A stretch of 38,892 nucleotides of DNA from Scenedesmus sp. ARA3 (Eukaryota > Chlorophyta > Chlorophyceae > Sphaeropleales > Scenedesmaceae). The notes beneath the pieces are model-generated. The model made no database searches. It saw only the letters and a program-made list of their open reading frames with translations, and was not told the origin of the DNA. This document shows positions 1 to 11,920 of this stretch, piece after piece (the stretch's first letter is position 1; each line of letters opens with the position of its first letter). The stretch spans positions 1 to 38,892 of the forward strand of contig RWJK01000756.1 in assembly GCA_004335835.1 (NCBI GenBank), in the 5' to 3' direction. The position numbers and the translations under genes were made by a program.

Positions 1-1848
1 CGGCTGCTGCTGCTGCTGAGCAGCTGGCGCGGGTCGTGCGCTGCTGGCGGCGCCGTTGCTGCTGCCGCTGCCTAGGCTTGCGCCGTTTGTCTTCAGCAGC
101 CGGATGTGGCCCTCCAGCTGCTTGCGCTGATTGTGCAGGCTGCGCAGGTGGCTGATTGCGCTGATGCGCTCCAGCAGCATGCGCAGCGCTAGCTTTGCTA
201 CATCCGGCCCCTTGCAGTTCATGCATGCATTCATGCCGGTGATGCTCAGGTTGCCGGTCTGCCGCAGGAACGGCTGCGCCCCGAGGTTGTAGTGCAGCTG
301 CCGCAGCTTCTCCACCGGCTGGCCTGCTGCACTCAGCTTAGCCAGCAGCCGCTGCAGCGTGTCCCAGTACATCAGGAACTCCACGCTGCTCAGCGCATAG
401 AAGCTGAGCCCAAAGACATCCCAGCCGCCGAGGCTGCTGTAGCGCCTGTCGCCTTGGTGCTTCAGCTGCTTCGCCTTCTCCATTACCCCTTGCAGGAAAG
501 CTAGGGCCTCTTCTTGGCTGCGCACAGGCCGATCCTCAGGAGGCAACACGCGCTGCCGCACCTCAGGCACAGCAGAGAGTATCGCCAAAGACCGAGCTGC
601 AGGCGTCATCGCGCCTGGCGCCAGCTCCAGCAGGCGGCCGCTGTTGCTGCTGCTGCTGCGGCCAGCTGCGCCGCCTGCGCTGCTGCTGCCGCCGGCTGCG
701 GCAGGCGCCGCCGCAGGCATCATCGCTGCTGCGGGCGCTGGCATGCTGACAGCACCTGCTCCGCCAGCCTGATCTGCGCCGCGCGGCAAGCTGCACTGAG
801 ACCTGTCCCGCGAGACCGCTGTCTGCTCCGGCTGCTTCATCTGCTGCAGCTGCTCATCAGGAGCCTGCGGCGACTCATGCTCCCGCTGGTGCTGCTGCTG
901 CTGCGCTGCTGCTGCTGCAGCATCCTGCTCAGCACTATGAGGCAGCAGCTGCTGCTGCAGCTGCTGGGGTGCAGGCATGTGCTGCTGGTGCGATGTTTCT
1001 GAGGGTGGAGACTCGGGCTTGAGATCTGCTGCTGCTGATGCTGGAGCAGCTGGCTCGCTCACTGCAGCAACTGCAGGCGGCTGCTCTGCTGCAACCTGAG
1101 ACGCAGAAGCATGTACGGCTGCAATGCTTGGCACTGATGGCTTTTCCTGATCCTGCATGACTGCCTGCCGCTGCTTCTGCTTGCGCACGGGCGCAGTCTT
1201 CTGCTGCTGCTGCTCCTTCTGCTCTGACTGCTGCTGCTGCTGTGGCTGCGCCTGTGGTTGGTGTGTTTCTTGCGCGCTCTTCTCCTCTGCTTGTGGTTCC
1301 TGCTTTGCTTCTTGCCGCTGCCGTAGATCTTGCTGCTGCTGCTGCTGTTGCTGCGTCGCACCCCCTGCCTCTGCTGCTGCCCCTGCAGCTGCAGGAACAG
1401 GCTCTGCCATTGTAGCAGCAGGCGACTCGTCAACATCCATGGCACGAGCAGCTGCTGGCTCTGGATCCACTGCAGCTGGCACTGCAGGAGCCGCAAGCTG
1501 CTGCACTGCTGGCTGCGCTGCTGCTGCTGCTGCTGCTGCTGGTGGTGGTGGTAGTTCGGGCGATACTTGCCTGGAGGTTGACCGCTGCAACCTAGAGGGC
1601 TGCTGCCCTCCTGCGGCGTCCGGCCTGCCACTGCTGCGCGCAGGCGCAGCTGCTGCATTCACGCCTGGAGCTCTTGGCTGGCTCACCACAGAGGGTGATG
1701 CAGGCGTTGCTGCTGCTGCATCGCCCGAGGCCGCAGGCAGCATGCTGTGTATGCTGGTGGACAGCTGCGCTGCGTCCCTTGCTGCCCGATGATGGTTGGT
1801 GCGCCGCCGTTTCAGGTTTCCCCATGCGAGCTGCTGCGGGTCCTGCTG

Positions 1849-1881
<33 letters not shown>

Positions 1882-2880
1882 GTCTCCTGCAAGCTCCTGC
1901 GGATCTGGTGCGCGCCGTTTGCGCACCCGCTGCTTCCCTGGCTGCGGTGACAGCTGCTCCTGCAGCTGCTGCTGAGGCTGTATACCATGTTCGTTGCCCT
2001 GCGATACATACATCAACAGCACAGCAGCCCGCATCAGCTTCTGATGCATCGAGGCATGCTATCCTGCCAACCACGCATGTGTGGCGGACGACGAGCAGAC
2101 TGCATGCAACATCGTTTGCAGCACAACTGCTCCAGCGGCCGCCATATATGCCTTGAACTGATGAGGCAACTCCACAACAGCGCACAGCTACTTTGCAAAG
2201 CAACAAACAGTCGCACCTGCTGCTCCTGCAGGGGCAACGGCTCTCCCCAAGGAGCCAGCTGCTCCAGTGGGGAGGGCTCCCTCCATGGCGCCAGCAGCAC
2301 TGCTCCTGGCAGGCCTCGCAGCCCTTGCTGGCAGAAAGCCTCAACTGCAACAGCAACATTTGCAAACACCCAGCATAAGGGCTTAGGTAGCGTGCCACAG
2401 CTGCAGGGTCCCCAACTGCTGTGTGCGGTACAACCAACAACACCTGCTTCTGCAGCCGCATGCAGGCAGCATTTGGCGGTCTTTGCGTGCTAGCAGCACA
2501 AGGACACGGAGTTTGACCATCATCAGCAAATCATCTGCTGAGCATCAGCCACATCAGGCACTCCTGCTGTGTGATGCCTAGTTGGCGGATGCTGCCCTGT
2601 TCGCACCTGCTGCATGCAGGTCTGCCAGCTGGTCGCCAATAACAGCAGGTACGCCATTTGGAAGACCTGAAGCAAGAACGAATAAGATGTGAGTAACTGG
2701 CTCCTGCAGCCCAGGGTGCTAAACTGCTGCTCAAGGCAGCATCTCAGAGCAGTGGAAGTACCTACCTGTGCTGACTTGCTGCTGCTGGGCTTTCTGCTTG
2801 GCGCCCAGCACCGACAGTCCTTTGATTTTTATCTTCAGCTTCGCCGGACCAGCACCAATGGTAGCTGGAGCAGCGGCCAT
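1..2880 (-). CDS. Low-complexity protein with AF4-CHD/CW-protein-like C-terminal helical region (3' end outside window)
   Basis: Four exons read in one consistent frame: 2880-2766, 2666-2607, 2344-2217 and 1998 to beyond position 1; donors are GT and acceptors CAG throughout, and phases (1, 1, 0) agree. The start ATG at 2880 has a good context (agcATGG) and opens MAAAPATIGAG, then the basic KLKIKIKG. At least 767 residues are present with no stop. Residues about 110-590 are Gln/Ala/Pro-rich low complexity with basic patches (KQRVRKRR, NLKRRR) that could be nuclear signals. Residues about 595-740 are ordered and helical: EKAKQLKHQGDR, then GLSFYALSSVEFL, then VAKLALRMLLERIS. This resembles the KxLKHxADR...GLYFxAALKFL pattern that I recall from plant CW-zinc-finger proteins and the AF4/FMR2 C-terminal homology domain. 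I see no CW zinc finger in the exons. A chromatin or transcription role is inference only; existence of the gene is much surer than its family. Confidence 0.6.
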
Positions 2881-3750
2881 GCTGCTGGCCAGCGACCTCC
2901 TCGCCCCTGCAGGTCCGGGGCGACACCAGGCAACTTAAGATGCTGCTAACACCAGCTGCTGAAGTGACTTACATCAAGCTGGTTACTTTTTTATTCGTGG
3001 TGGGCCGGCCAACCTGTTCCTGTTTTGCTTCTGCTCAAGCCGAGTCTCACCTGCCCCAAAGCGATGCTAGCACATGATTCAACAATGAACAGAAACTAAA
3101 GGCTTGATATACCCTTGCAAATCAAACTTCACTGCCGAGGTTGCTCAAGTAGCACCAAGTTGGGTGATTGATGAACGCAAAAAGAGCAGGTCTGCGGTGC
3201 TTTCTCTAAGCTATTGCCGTAATAGCAAGTAATGGGTCGAGACGTGCCGAGTTAACCGGGCTCAACCAGGTTGGGCAAGAACAACATGCCCCACGGCATC
3301 AGCAGGATAGAGGTGCGTATCACCTGCTAGGAACGACAGATCTACAGGCATGTTGCCACCCCAAGCAGTTCTTGTTAGTGTAGACGATCCTAGCCGGACT
3401 CCGCACTGCCTGTGGAACCAACCTCGTCCGATGCAGCGTGCGTCACCTGGAAAAGCTCACATTGTGAGCAATGTTGTCCTTTCTTGCTTGTTTTCAATTT
3501 CAATGGGTAGGTCACCGCGCGGTCAACACTGATTTGACCGGCCAAGGCCAAGGTTGGTACTCATCGATAATAAGCACGCATCACAGCCCGTGTGCGACTT
3601 CTGCGGCCTATAAAGCTTCTGCATCTTCTTTCTCTTTCAAGAAAGCTTCGTGTGCCAACAGATCAGCCGTTCTCAGCATTTCAACCGACACGCCCTCTGC
3701 GCATCAATCGTGCCTACGTGTGTAACGCTACCCCGCTCGACACAGACATC
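2881..3750. promoter_or_regulatory. Divergent promoter region
   Basis: This stretch of 870 bases separates two start codons pointing away from each other, so it should hold both promoters. It lacks convincing coding frames and is less CAG-rich than its surroundings. The only clear element I see is the TATA box of the plus-strand gene. Confidence 0.5.
3609..3615 (+). promoter_or_regulatory. TATA box of the LEA-like gene
   Basis: TATAAAG lies about 140 bases before the ATG at 3751 and is followed by a pyrimidine-rich stretch (cttctttctctttc) typical of a transcription start region. The position is right for a 5' leader of roughly 110 bases. Confidence 0.55.
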
Positions 3751-5757
3751 ATGCAGAAGTGAGCAAGTTGATCGCGGCAAGCGTTTAAGGGGCAGCACCG
3801 CAGCTGGCAGCGGCGACTGCTTATCTCAGCATCCAGGCTTGGCATGCCCTCATCAGCAGCAATTATCCCATCTTCTCCCCCAGCTCCTGCGCCAGCACGG
3901 CAGTACATGTATTTGTATTGTCGCTCACATCTTGAAGCTACTCCACTTTGATATAATCAGAAGACATTGCCACAAGCTGAGCAGTGTGCATGCATGCAAG
4001 GTTGTCCAAGGTGGATGCCAGCATGCTCATAGCTGCAGAGCTGCTGCTCATAGCTCCAGCCTGCTCTTAAGTTCACACTGTAGACTATGCAAGTTGCAGC
4101 AACACCGTTCTTTACTCACCATCCTGCCTGCACTCTTTCCCCTACTCCCTGCTGCCTGCAGGGTGAAGGATACCCTGAAGAAGGTGACCGGCAAGGGCCA
4201 CGAGCACGAGGTAAGCATCTTTTGCTGGCTGACTGTGCCAGCCATGATGCATTTTCATGCAGATGTGCAGCTGCACATTGTTTGCCTGGCTTAAACAACC
4301 TGGTGCAGTGTGGCAGTGTCTGTGCAGTAACAAATTTGTGCAGCTGGCAGCTGGGCATCAGCGGCACACTACTGCTGCGCTGCCCTGTGCTGTCCCGTAC
4401 CAAGCACAGCTGTTATGTATGCATTCAACATATTGCTCTGCAGTCTTCAGCACAAATCACTTGCATGCACAGCCCTTGACAGCTCACTTGTTTCAGCAGC
4501 ACAATGCCTGCATCACCCAACTCTGCACATCGCCAGCCATCATCCACCAAACCCTCGACCCCGCACTGACCCCATGCCAACTGCGCCGCTGCCCACCCCA
4601 CCCCACCACCCGCAGACCGGCTACGCACACACAGGTGCGACAGGTGATTTCGGCGGCGGCGCTTTTGGCGAGCCCCTCGCCACTGGCCCTGCTGGCACTG
4701 GCCCCGTGGGTCCTGACTATACCCGCGGCTCTGCTGCAGGCACAACCGGCTACGACACTGTGGGCCACCACCACACTGGTGTGGGCGCCCACCACACTGG
4801 CGTGACCGGCACTGGCATGACCGGCACTGGTGCAACCGAGAGCTTCGGCTCTGACCAGGTTGTGGAGAGGCCCGTGGGTATGGGCGTGGCAGAGGTGCCT
4901 GTGGTGGTGACTGAGCAGGAGAGGGTGCACACTGGTGAGTGGTGCTGCTGCTGCTGCCACCTGCATGCTGCCTGCCTTCCAGCCTGCCTGCCTGTCGTCC
5001 TGCATGATCTGGTGATGAACTTGGCTGTCTGCTGTGATGTGAATGCACATCTCTTGACAGCTTGCACCACCTGTCCTGCTGCAACTCTCAAGTGGTTTTG
5101 AGCTGATTCCTGAGCGTGCTGCTGCTGCTGCTGCTGCTGCTGCCGCTGCAGAGCACCACCACGAGCACCACCACCGCCACGAGGAGGTGTGTGGCACCAA
5201 GACCTTCACCGAGGTGGAGGACCGCCCCATCGTGAAGGAGCGTGTGGAGCGTATCCTGGAGCACAACCCTGTGGAGAAGCAGGTGGGGCGTAGTGACGAG
5301 GCTTTGGCACATGCTGTGGATGTACACACTATGTAGACGGAGCTGTGGCAGTGCGGTCAGCCTGCTGCTCTCCTGCTACTTTGCACTGGTGACATGTGTG
5401 TGACGCTATCAGCCTGCTGCTGCAGCTGCTGCTGGTGCAATGGCCTCTCTCCCCTCCTACCTCTTATGCAGTTGTTTTGAGACCAGTGTTGACGAGCCCG
5501 CTGGTGCTCTTCTATCGGCACACCTGTGAACTACATCTGACCTGCGCTGCTGCTGCTGCCTCTGCCCTGCCTTCTCTATTTCGCAGTACGTGGTGGAGAC
5601 CCGCTTTGTGGGCGAGACCGCCATCCCCTCCTCCACTGGTGCCACTGTCATTGACACCAACGAGCGTGTTGTGGAGCGTGCTGAGCCCGGCCCCGCCTGC
5701 CCCACTGGCGTGGGTGCTGCCATGGACAGGGTGATCGATGAGACCCGCCGCTACTAA
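3751..5757 (+). CDS. His/Gly/Thr-rich hydrophilic LEA-like stress protein
   Basis: Five exons: 3751-3758, 4162-4210, 4616-4934, 5152-5282 and 5587-5757, with GT-AG introns and matching phases, giving 225 residues. The first coding exon is only eight bases (ATG CAG AA), completed to Met-Gln-Lys by exon 2, so gene finders may miss the start. The N-terminus (VKDTLKKVTGKGHEHE) is a short charged helix. Residues about 20-90 are Gly/Thr/His-rich with imperfect repeats such as HHTGVGAHHTGV and TGTGMTGTG. A His cluster (EHHHEHHHRHEE) follows, then a charged half with RPIVKERVERILEHNPVEK and YVVETRFVGE. There is no signal peptide, membrane segment or catalytic motif. Composition and the ERV/VVE pattern recall algal and cyanobacterial late-embryogenesis-abundant-like proteins; the His clusters could bind metal. 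The family call is by resemblance only; the gene structure is well supported. Confidence 0.75.
5116..5142 (+). repeat. CTG microsatellite before a 3' splice site
   Basis: A nearly pure CTG/TGC run lies in the last intron-4 bases of the LEA-like gene and leads directly into the acceptor ccgctgcag at 5151, so it probably doubles as the pyrimidine-rich tract. Confidence 0.7.
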
Positions 5758-7050
5758 GCAGCCTGTTGACTGCTGTTGCATGACGCCATGACGCTGCTAG
5801 ATGAATGTAGTGGCTGTTGGGTTGTGGCAGTGAGTGGCGGCCTGCCGGGCTAGCTCAAGTTTTGCGACTGGCAGTGTTGACAGGTTTGCAATTCCAACTC
5901 AAAACTACGAGTATTATGCGTCTGTCATACGACTGTCAGTGCAGCTGTTCCCGCTGTGTGATTGAGGGGGCAGACATGGAAGGTGGAGTTGTGCAGTGCA
6001 GTGTGTTGTAGCTTGCGGTTCTGGTGGGCAGAGCGCGACGCTTGATCGATCAGTTGTGCAATTGTATCATGACAGGGTGCTGTACAATACTGTGCATAAG
6101 CATATGTCCGTGCTACCAGTGGCCGTGGCATCTGTTGAATCAGTGGATGAGGATTGTCAATTGTACTACAATGTAGGACACGCAGATTGTGTAACACCCT
6201 CAGTGCTGGTGCCTTTTTTAGTGGATCGGACGTGGAATTGGCGGCAAGCGCAGCTACTGTAGGCAGTAGAGGGAATAATCTGCTCAGCCCAGTATGGTTG
6301 GTACGGTTACAAGATGCAGCCGACAGCCTGCAGTCGAGCCACAAACTTGGTTCAACAGCTGTACAGCACACATGTATAAATCATCATGCATGGTACCTCT
6401 GGCAATAGCATTGGACAAGGTACAGGAGTGCAAAAGCAGTACTTTTTAGTATGGATAATAGGACAGGTGCAGCCACATCATGCTACCACTGCAGCTGCTT
6501 ACACGTGTATTGGAAGTGACTGTTGCAGCTGTAGCATAACACGCAACTCATCAGTCTTGAAGGCGGCCGCACAAGAACTGATATGTGCCAGCCCGCGAAT
6601 ATGTTGCACAGGTTAATACGCTGCCCTCAACAGGCATACTGCAGTGTACACCGCCCGCAACAGGCGTACTGCAGCTGCAGTCGCCAGAGGAACACACAGT
6701 TGGCTGTTAGCACTGCCGGCAGCCACTGCAGGAGCCGTACTGATGTCATAAACCTATGCTGCAGATAACCAGTGCTATCTGGTTATAGCAGTTACAATGT
6801 GCAGAGCTCACAATCTGCCCTGCCTGCAAGCTGGCGTGTGCAATCACCATGGCTCTAGAGATCTGTGCAATGTCAAGCTAATATGTGTACTACGTAGTAC
6901 AGTATACAGCTGGTTGGACAGTGGATAATTGCAGGAGAAACTTTAGCACATCATACCTCCTGCACTCTACTATCACAACCTTACAACATGCAACATGCTC
7001 GAAGCCGACCAACTAGCAGCAGCCACTTGTTAGTGACTGTGGTGCATCAG
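5758..7050. other. Convergent intergenic region
   Basis: No gene is seen between the plus-strand LEA-like gene and the minus-strand TLDc gene. It should contain both 3' untranslated regions. Short open frames here have no start context, codon pattern or family resemblance. Around 6480-6760 the sequence has several close PstI-like ctgcag words but no clear repeat unit. Confidence 0.5.
6190..6194 (+). terminator. Candidate polyadenylation signal TGTAA (LEA-like gene)
   Basis: TGTAA is the usual green-algal polyadenylation signal. This is the first one I find after the stop at 5757, implying a 3' untranslated region of about 440 bases. The five-base word is weak evidence alone. Confidence 0.35.
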
Positions 7051-7373
7051 TTCTCAATTGGCTCACCCTTGACACCTGCTTGGTGTTTGTCCACGCCAGC
7101 CCATTGCAAAGACCACTCAACAGACCGCCTGTGCTGATGCAACCACCCGTGCTGCATTTGTGTCAGCCCCCAATCCGCTCGTCAGTCCTCAATCTGCTTG
7201 TTAATCTAATGCTGCAGCTCTTGTCCACGCCGGCCCATGGCGTACTGCAGGATCTGCCTGCAGAACGCGTGTGCTCAGGCAGGCGCCCCTGCTGCATCTC
7301 CATCAGTCCTCAATCGGTTCATCCTTGACTCCGCGCTGTAGTTCTCGTCCACGCCGGGCCACTGCAGGATCAT
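7051..7373 (-). repeat. Three decayed copies of the TLDc gene's terminal exon
   Basis: Downstream of the used last exon (7518-7412) lie three diverged copies at 7303-7373, 7184-7260 and 7051-7108. On the plus strand all share the core gtccacgcc(g)g(g)ccca followed by tgca or close variants, which is the antisense of QWAGVD. The nearest copy keeps ILQWPGVDENYSA but has lost one G in the GCGGGAGTC equivalent, which shifts its frame. The others carry more changes. Spacing of about 110-130 bases shows tandem duplication of an exon plus flanking intron. Confidence 0.75.
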
Positions 7374-7411
7374 GGCAAACCACTTGTGCTGCTGCAACCA
7401 GCCCTGCTGCA

Positions 7412-7972
7412 TTAGTCCTCTATTGGCTCGTCCTTGACTCCCGCGCTGTAGTTCTTGTCCACGCCGGCCCACTGCAGGATCTGCCGGTCAGCCTTGGCCT
7501 TGTCCAGCGCACTCAGGCCTGGCAGCAGCAGCAGCAGCAGCAGCAGGAGAAAGGCAAGGGCTCAGCAGAGGGAGCGATGTCACAGGGTGGAATGCAGTGA
7601 AATCAGCACAGCAACGGCGGTAGCAGCAACAGCTACATTAGCAGTTCAGTGACGCGTAGAGTGCGCGAAAGTTCCGGTGCTATGCATACTCGTGTGACGG
7701 CCATGTTGACTTGGCACGCTGCAGTTTACAGTGAGTTTGAGATGAAACCCTCTACATGCCATGCTGCAAGACAGCAACATGAGTGAGACAGCCTACGCCA
7801 CGCCTGCCCTGTGCGCACCTGCGCCCCTGCTGCTGCTGCCGCTTGCTGTGCCAGCCCCTCCCTCCTGCCCCTCCTCCTCTGGTGGCTGCAGCAGCCACGT
7901 CTCAACCACATCAACCTGGAATACTTGGCTGCTGGCCAGGCAGGGGCTGCAGGTGAATTGACAGCGGCAGCA

Positions 7973-8010
<38 letters not shown>

Positions 8011-11000
8011 GTAAGGTGCAGCAGCCACGCCTCAACCACATCCACCTGGAACACTTGGCTGCTGGCCAGGCAGGGGCTGGGGTGAATTGACAGCAGCAGC
8101 AGCAACAGCAGCAGCAGCAGTGTCAGGTGCAGCAGCCACGCCTGAACCACGTCGACCTGGAACACTTGGCTGCTGGCCAGGCAGGGGCTGGGGTGAATTG
8201 ACAGCAGCAGCAGCAACAGCAGCAGCAGCAGTGTCAGGTGCAGCAGCCACGCCTGAACCACATCGACCTGGAACACTTGGCTGCTGGCCAGGCAGGGGCT
8301 GCAAGGGAGTAAAAGGAAGATAGCGGCGACAGAGCAGGTAGGGCAGCAGCAGCAACAGCACTGTCAGATGCAGGTGACGAGGATATAAATGACATGCTGC
8401 CAGCCATCGTTCGACTGACAGCTGACATGCTGGAGTTCAGCTCTTGCTGCACGCAACAGGTGCCACAGACTGCTGCCGCCCACCTGGCATATGTAGCGCA
8501 TGGTGTGCTCATGCCCACGCCCAACGCATCACGCACTGCTGCATTGTCATCTGGTATGTTACCTTGTCATTCCGCGTGTTGCGTGCTGCCACTCACCTGG
8601 CATACGTAGTACATGGCCTACCCATGCCTGTGTCCACTGCATCACGCGCGCGTGCTGCTGCATTGTCACTCGTCATGCTATTGTTATTCCTCAAGTTCCT
8701 TGCTGCCGCTCACCTGGCGTATGTAGCGCAGGGCCTGCTCATGCCCGTGTCCAGCGTGGCATCAACAAACAGCCCAAAGTGGCCCACCTGCATTGCAACC
8801 AACAAGGCAACAAGTTGAAGGCGTACACAGTATGCGATACTGTACAACTCATGAGCAAATTGGGAGTTGTATGTAAGGTGTCTGTTCAGATGAGACTGTC
8901 CAAAGCTTGCCAGTTGTGCTGCTGAGCAGGAGGTGCAGCCAACCACTGGATGCAGGCACTGCTGTGGCGGTGCAGGTCTCAACAGCAGCACCAGCAGGCA
9001 CTTTGTTGTAAAAACTAAAACCAAGAGCCACAAGCAGCTAGCCCTCTCTCTCAACACAGGTAGCCTGGCACAGCATTTCACCTGGCCTCCAAACCCTACA
9101 CCGTTTGGCAGCTGGCTGAAGCCCACCCCACGCTGATCCTTGATGCTGCAATGATGCGGCACCACCCCAGTCCCTCGCTGCACACACCGCCTTACCATCA
9201 TGCTGTGACACTTGCTGAGCCAATGCCTAGCTGCCTGCCTCACTGCCTATCGTGCTGCTGCAGCATGACAGCTCCCTGCTGCCTCATAGCTTCACCAATT
9301 CATGAACTAGGTCTCACCTGGCCGCCGAAGCCGACACCGTTTGGCAGCTGGGTGAAGCCCACCCCGCACCACTGCAGGTTGGCGTTGATGCCAGAGGCCG
9401 GGTAGAGCCGCGCCTGCGGCAGCAGGCCGAAGATGCTGGACGCATAGTCACCTGCGGCAAGCAGCAGCAGGCAATCCTCTCATGCTGAGGCAGCGCTCAC
9501 ATCAAGTCCCATCTGGTGCATCTGCAGCAGAGCAGCTAGCAGAAGCACACCCGACACAAATCGAGTAAGCCCCTGCCACTCTCACCATAGAATGTTCCTG
9601 TCTTCTGCCAGGGTGCATGCGCAATGCCACCAAACACAGCGCCGCCTTTATCCCGCAGCAGCAGCAGCGTGGGGCTGGCCTGGCCCAGCCTGCCCAGGAA
9701 GGTGCTGTAGCTCATGCCATGCCGCGCGCTGTTGAACAGCAGCCGCCAATCCTGACGCAGCGGCGGCGGCAGGCCTGCAAACGGGTGTGACGAGCAGGCA
9801 GTATGCAAGACATCTACGTTTGGGTATATGGCTCTGACCAGGCGCTTTGCCACACTGCCAAAAGACATCAGCAAGACAACACAGGAAATGCCAGCAGCAG
9901 ATAGATCTTCAGCAAAAACAAATATGAGATATGCAGCTGCAGCAAAGATTCACATTTGTCGACTAGTGTCTCACCTGGAGCCAGCAGCCACACCCAAGCC
10001 GGCTGCAGCAGTGACTCTGCAGGGCTACACAGCCCCCAGCCAAGCAGTGGCAGCTGCAGCCGCCCAGGACACTGCGGCACAGCAGCAGCAGCAGCAGCAG
10101 CAAGTGCGGCAGCACTGCCTGCCGCAGGCCCTGGTAGCTTGCTGGTGCTGCTGCTGAGCCCTGCTCTGCTGCTAGACTTTGAAGCAAGGTGCTGGTAGCT
10201 GCCTTGAAATCCAGCAGTGCTAGCTGCTGCTGCTGCATCTGCTGCTGCCCCTGCTGGGCTTAGCAGCTGCCCTGTTGAGGCTGCAGGTGTTGTGGCTGTG
10301 GGTGTTCTGGCTTGGTGAGGTGCTTGCGTGGGATCTGGGGTGTGCTGTGAGGGGCAAGAGCACTTGCCGATGTTGCACAGAAGAGAGAGGAGGGACGCGT
10401 TGAGCGCAGGAGACTGCAGCAGCAGGGCGGCAGGCACAGCAGTGGCAGACACAAAAGCGAAAGTGTCAGGAGGTTGCAAGGCAGGCAAGTAAGAAGACAA
10501 TGCAGCAGGCGCAGCACTTGCGGTGCCACTGGCAGCCAGCGCTAGCGGCGCACACCTCACAGCTAGGCAAAGTGCAGATCAAGTGCTAAGCTGCCAATAA
10601 CGTTGCATGCATATATGCACACTGGCACACCAGGGAGAGGCGGCTGTACACTGATATGCCTTCCTTGTGCAGAAAAGTCACATGCATGACATGCTGCTGC
10701 AGTAGAGGCATGGCAGTTAGCGCACCGTCTTGCACAGCTTGGCGTAGCCGTCCCTTGTGAGGGCTGCGGCAACCTCGCCACTAAATGAGACCATGCTGCA
10801 ACAGCAGCAACCAGCAGCACACAACATTATGTGCCAGCAGCTGGCAGATCTACGTGTTTGTAGCTGCACACTACACACAACACCACAAGCAGGGCACAAG
10901 ACCTTGGCTACGGCATCATGGCAGAAAAGTGTGCTCTGTGGCTTGACTAAGCAAATGTCATCGCCGCACAGGGTAAGTAACAAGCAGCAGATAGCCCTGC

Positions 11001-11589
11001 AAGGCTGCTAGCAAGTGAGCTGCTTCATGTGCCATGCTGATGCTGCTCAACTGCTGCAAGCTGGCCAGCAGCATGCTTACCCTTGAGCAATGGCGTCAGC
11101 AGCAGCAGTATGGTCTGCTGCAGTACTGCTGCCGCTGTTTGATGCTGCAGTTGCCAGTGTGATGCACCCAGCTACAACTGCTGCAAGGTGCTCCCTGCAG
11201 GCACGGCCAGCAGCACACAGCAGCAGCTACGGTCCCTTATACCGAGGCAGCCGGCAAATCAATGATTGTTGCTCCCACAGCAACCACTAACAGCATGAAC
11301 TGCATCGCCGATGTCCATCAGCCACTGACACACTGTTGCAGTGTTGTTGTGACTGCAGCAATGAAATGCAGCATCCGCTCTACACTGGCTACACTCCTAA
11401 GTTAACGCCACACACAGTTGGATGTTTGACTGGCCCGACGCACCAGCAGCAACTGGACCAGCAATGCATCCCAATTTCCATTCCACTCACAGTGTCACAC
11501 TGCCTTGCTGCTCAGCATCCATGATGTCATAAGCAAAGTCTTCAGCAGTGGTCCTGTCCATCTTCTCACAGCGAGCCTGTGAACATAAA

Positions 11590-11642
<53 letters not shown>

Positions 11643-11870
11643 ACAGCAGCGCTCACAATGCGCAATGCACGCTGGTGTGAACCAACAATCTCACGTCCTT
11701 GCGCTATGCAACTCTGTTTGTGCACGGTAGCTTTGTCCCCGGGTTAGGCCAAGCAAAGGTGGGTGCACATTCACATGCCATTGTGTTGTTGCTGCAGCAG
11801 AAAAGTTGTCCCCCAAACCGTACAGTCAATCTGCTGCGTGTTTGCCCACTCTACCTCCCTTAGCTGTATC

Positions 11871-11920
<50 letters not shown>

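Noticed and set aside
514..1002. Plus-strand open frame of 162 codons
   Set aside because: Shadow of the minus-strand gene, whose frame is continuous over 1998 bases and contains an ordered domain.
1157..1792. Long plus-strand open frame rich in Cys, Ala and Leu opposite the first gene
   Set aside because: It is the antisense of CAG-rich coding sequence; CTG repeats stay open in all frames and give poly-Cys, poly-Leu or poly-Ala without domains.
1592..2461. Minus-strand open frame of 289 codons overlapping gene 1
   Set aside because: Composition is chaotic (many Cys, Trp, Arg) and it conflicts with the phase-consistent exon chain 2666-2607, 2344-2217 and 1998-1.
7926..8298. Regular array resembling a CRISPR or satellite
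   Set aside because: The repeat unit encodes the TLDc closing strand with splice acceptors, and the spacers are CTG runs rather than unique sequence; this is exon duplication in a nuclear gene.
10414..10560. Upstream in-frame part of the large TLDc exon as coding
   Set aside because: Phase 0 from exon 6 is satisfied by the strong acceptor ctgctgctgcag at 10414; upstream acceptors do not fit the phase. It is most likely intron.
10885..10960. Possible extra TLDc exon reading FCHDAVAK
   Set aside because: Entering from the preceding exon in phase gives an early stop, and the flanking exons already join in phase without it.
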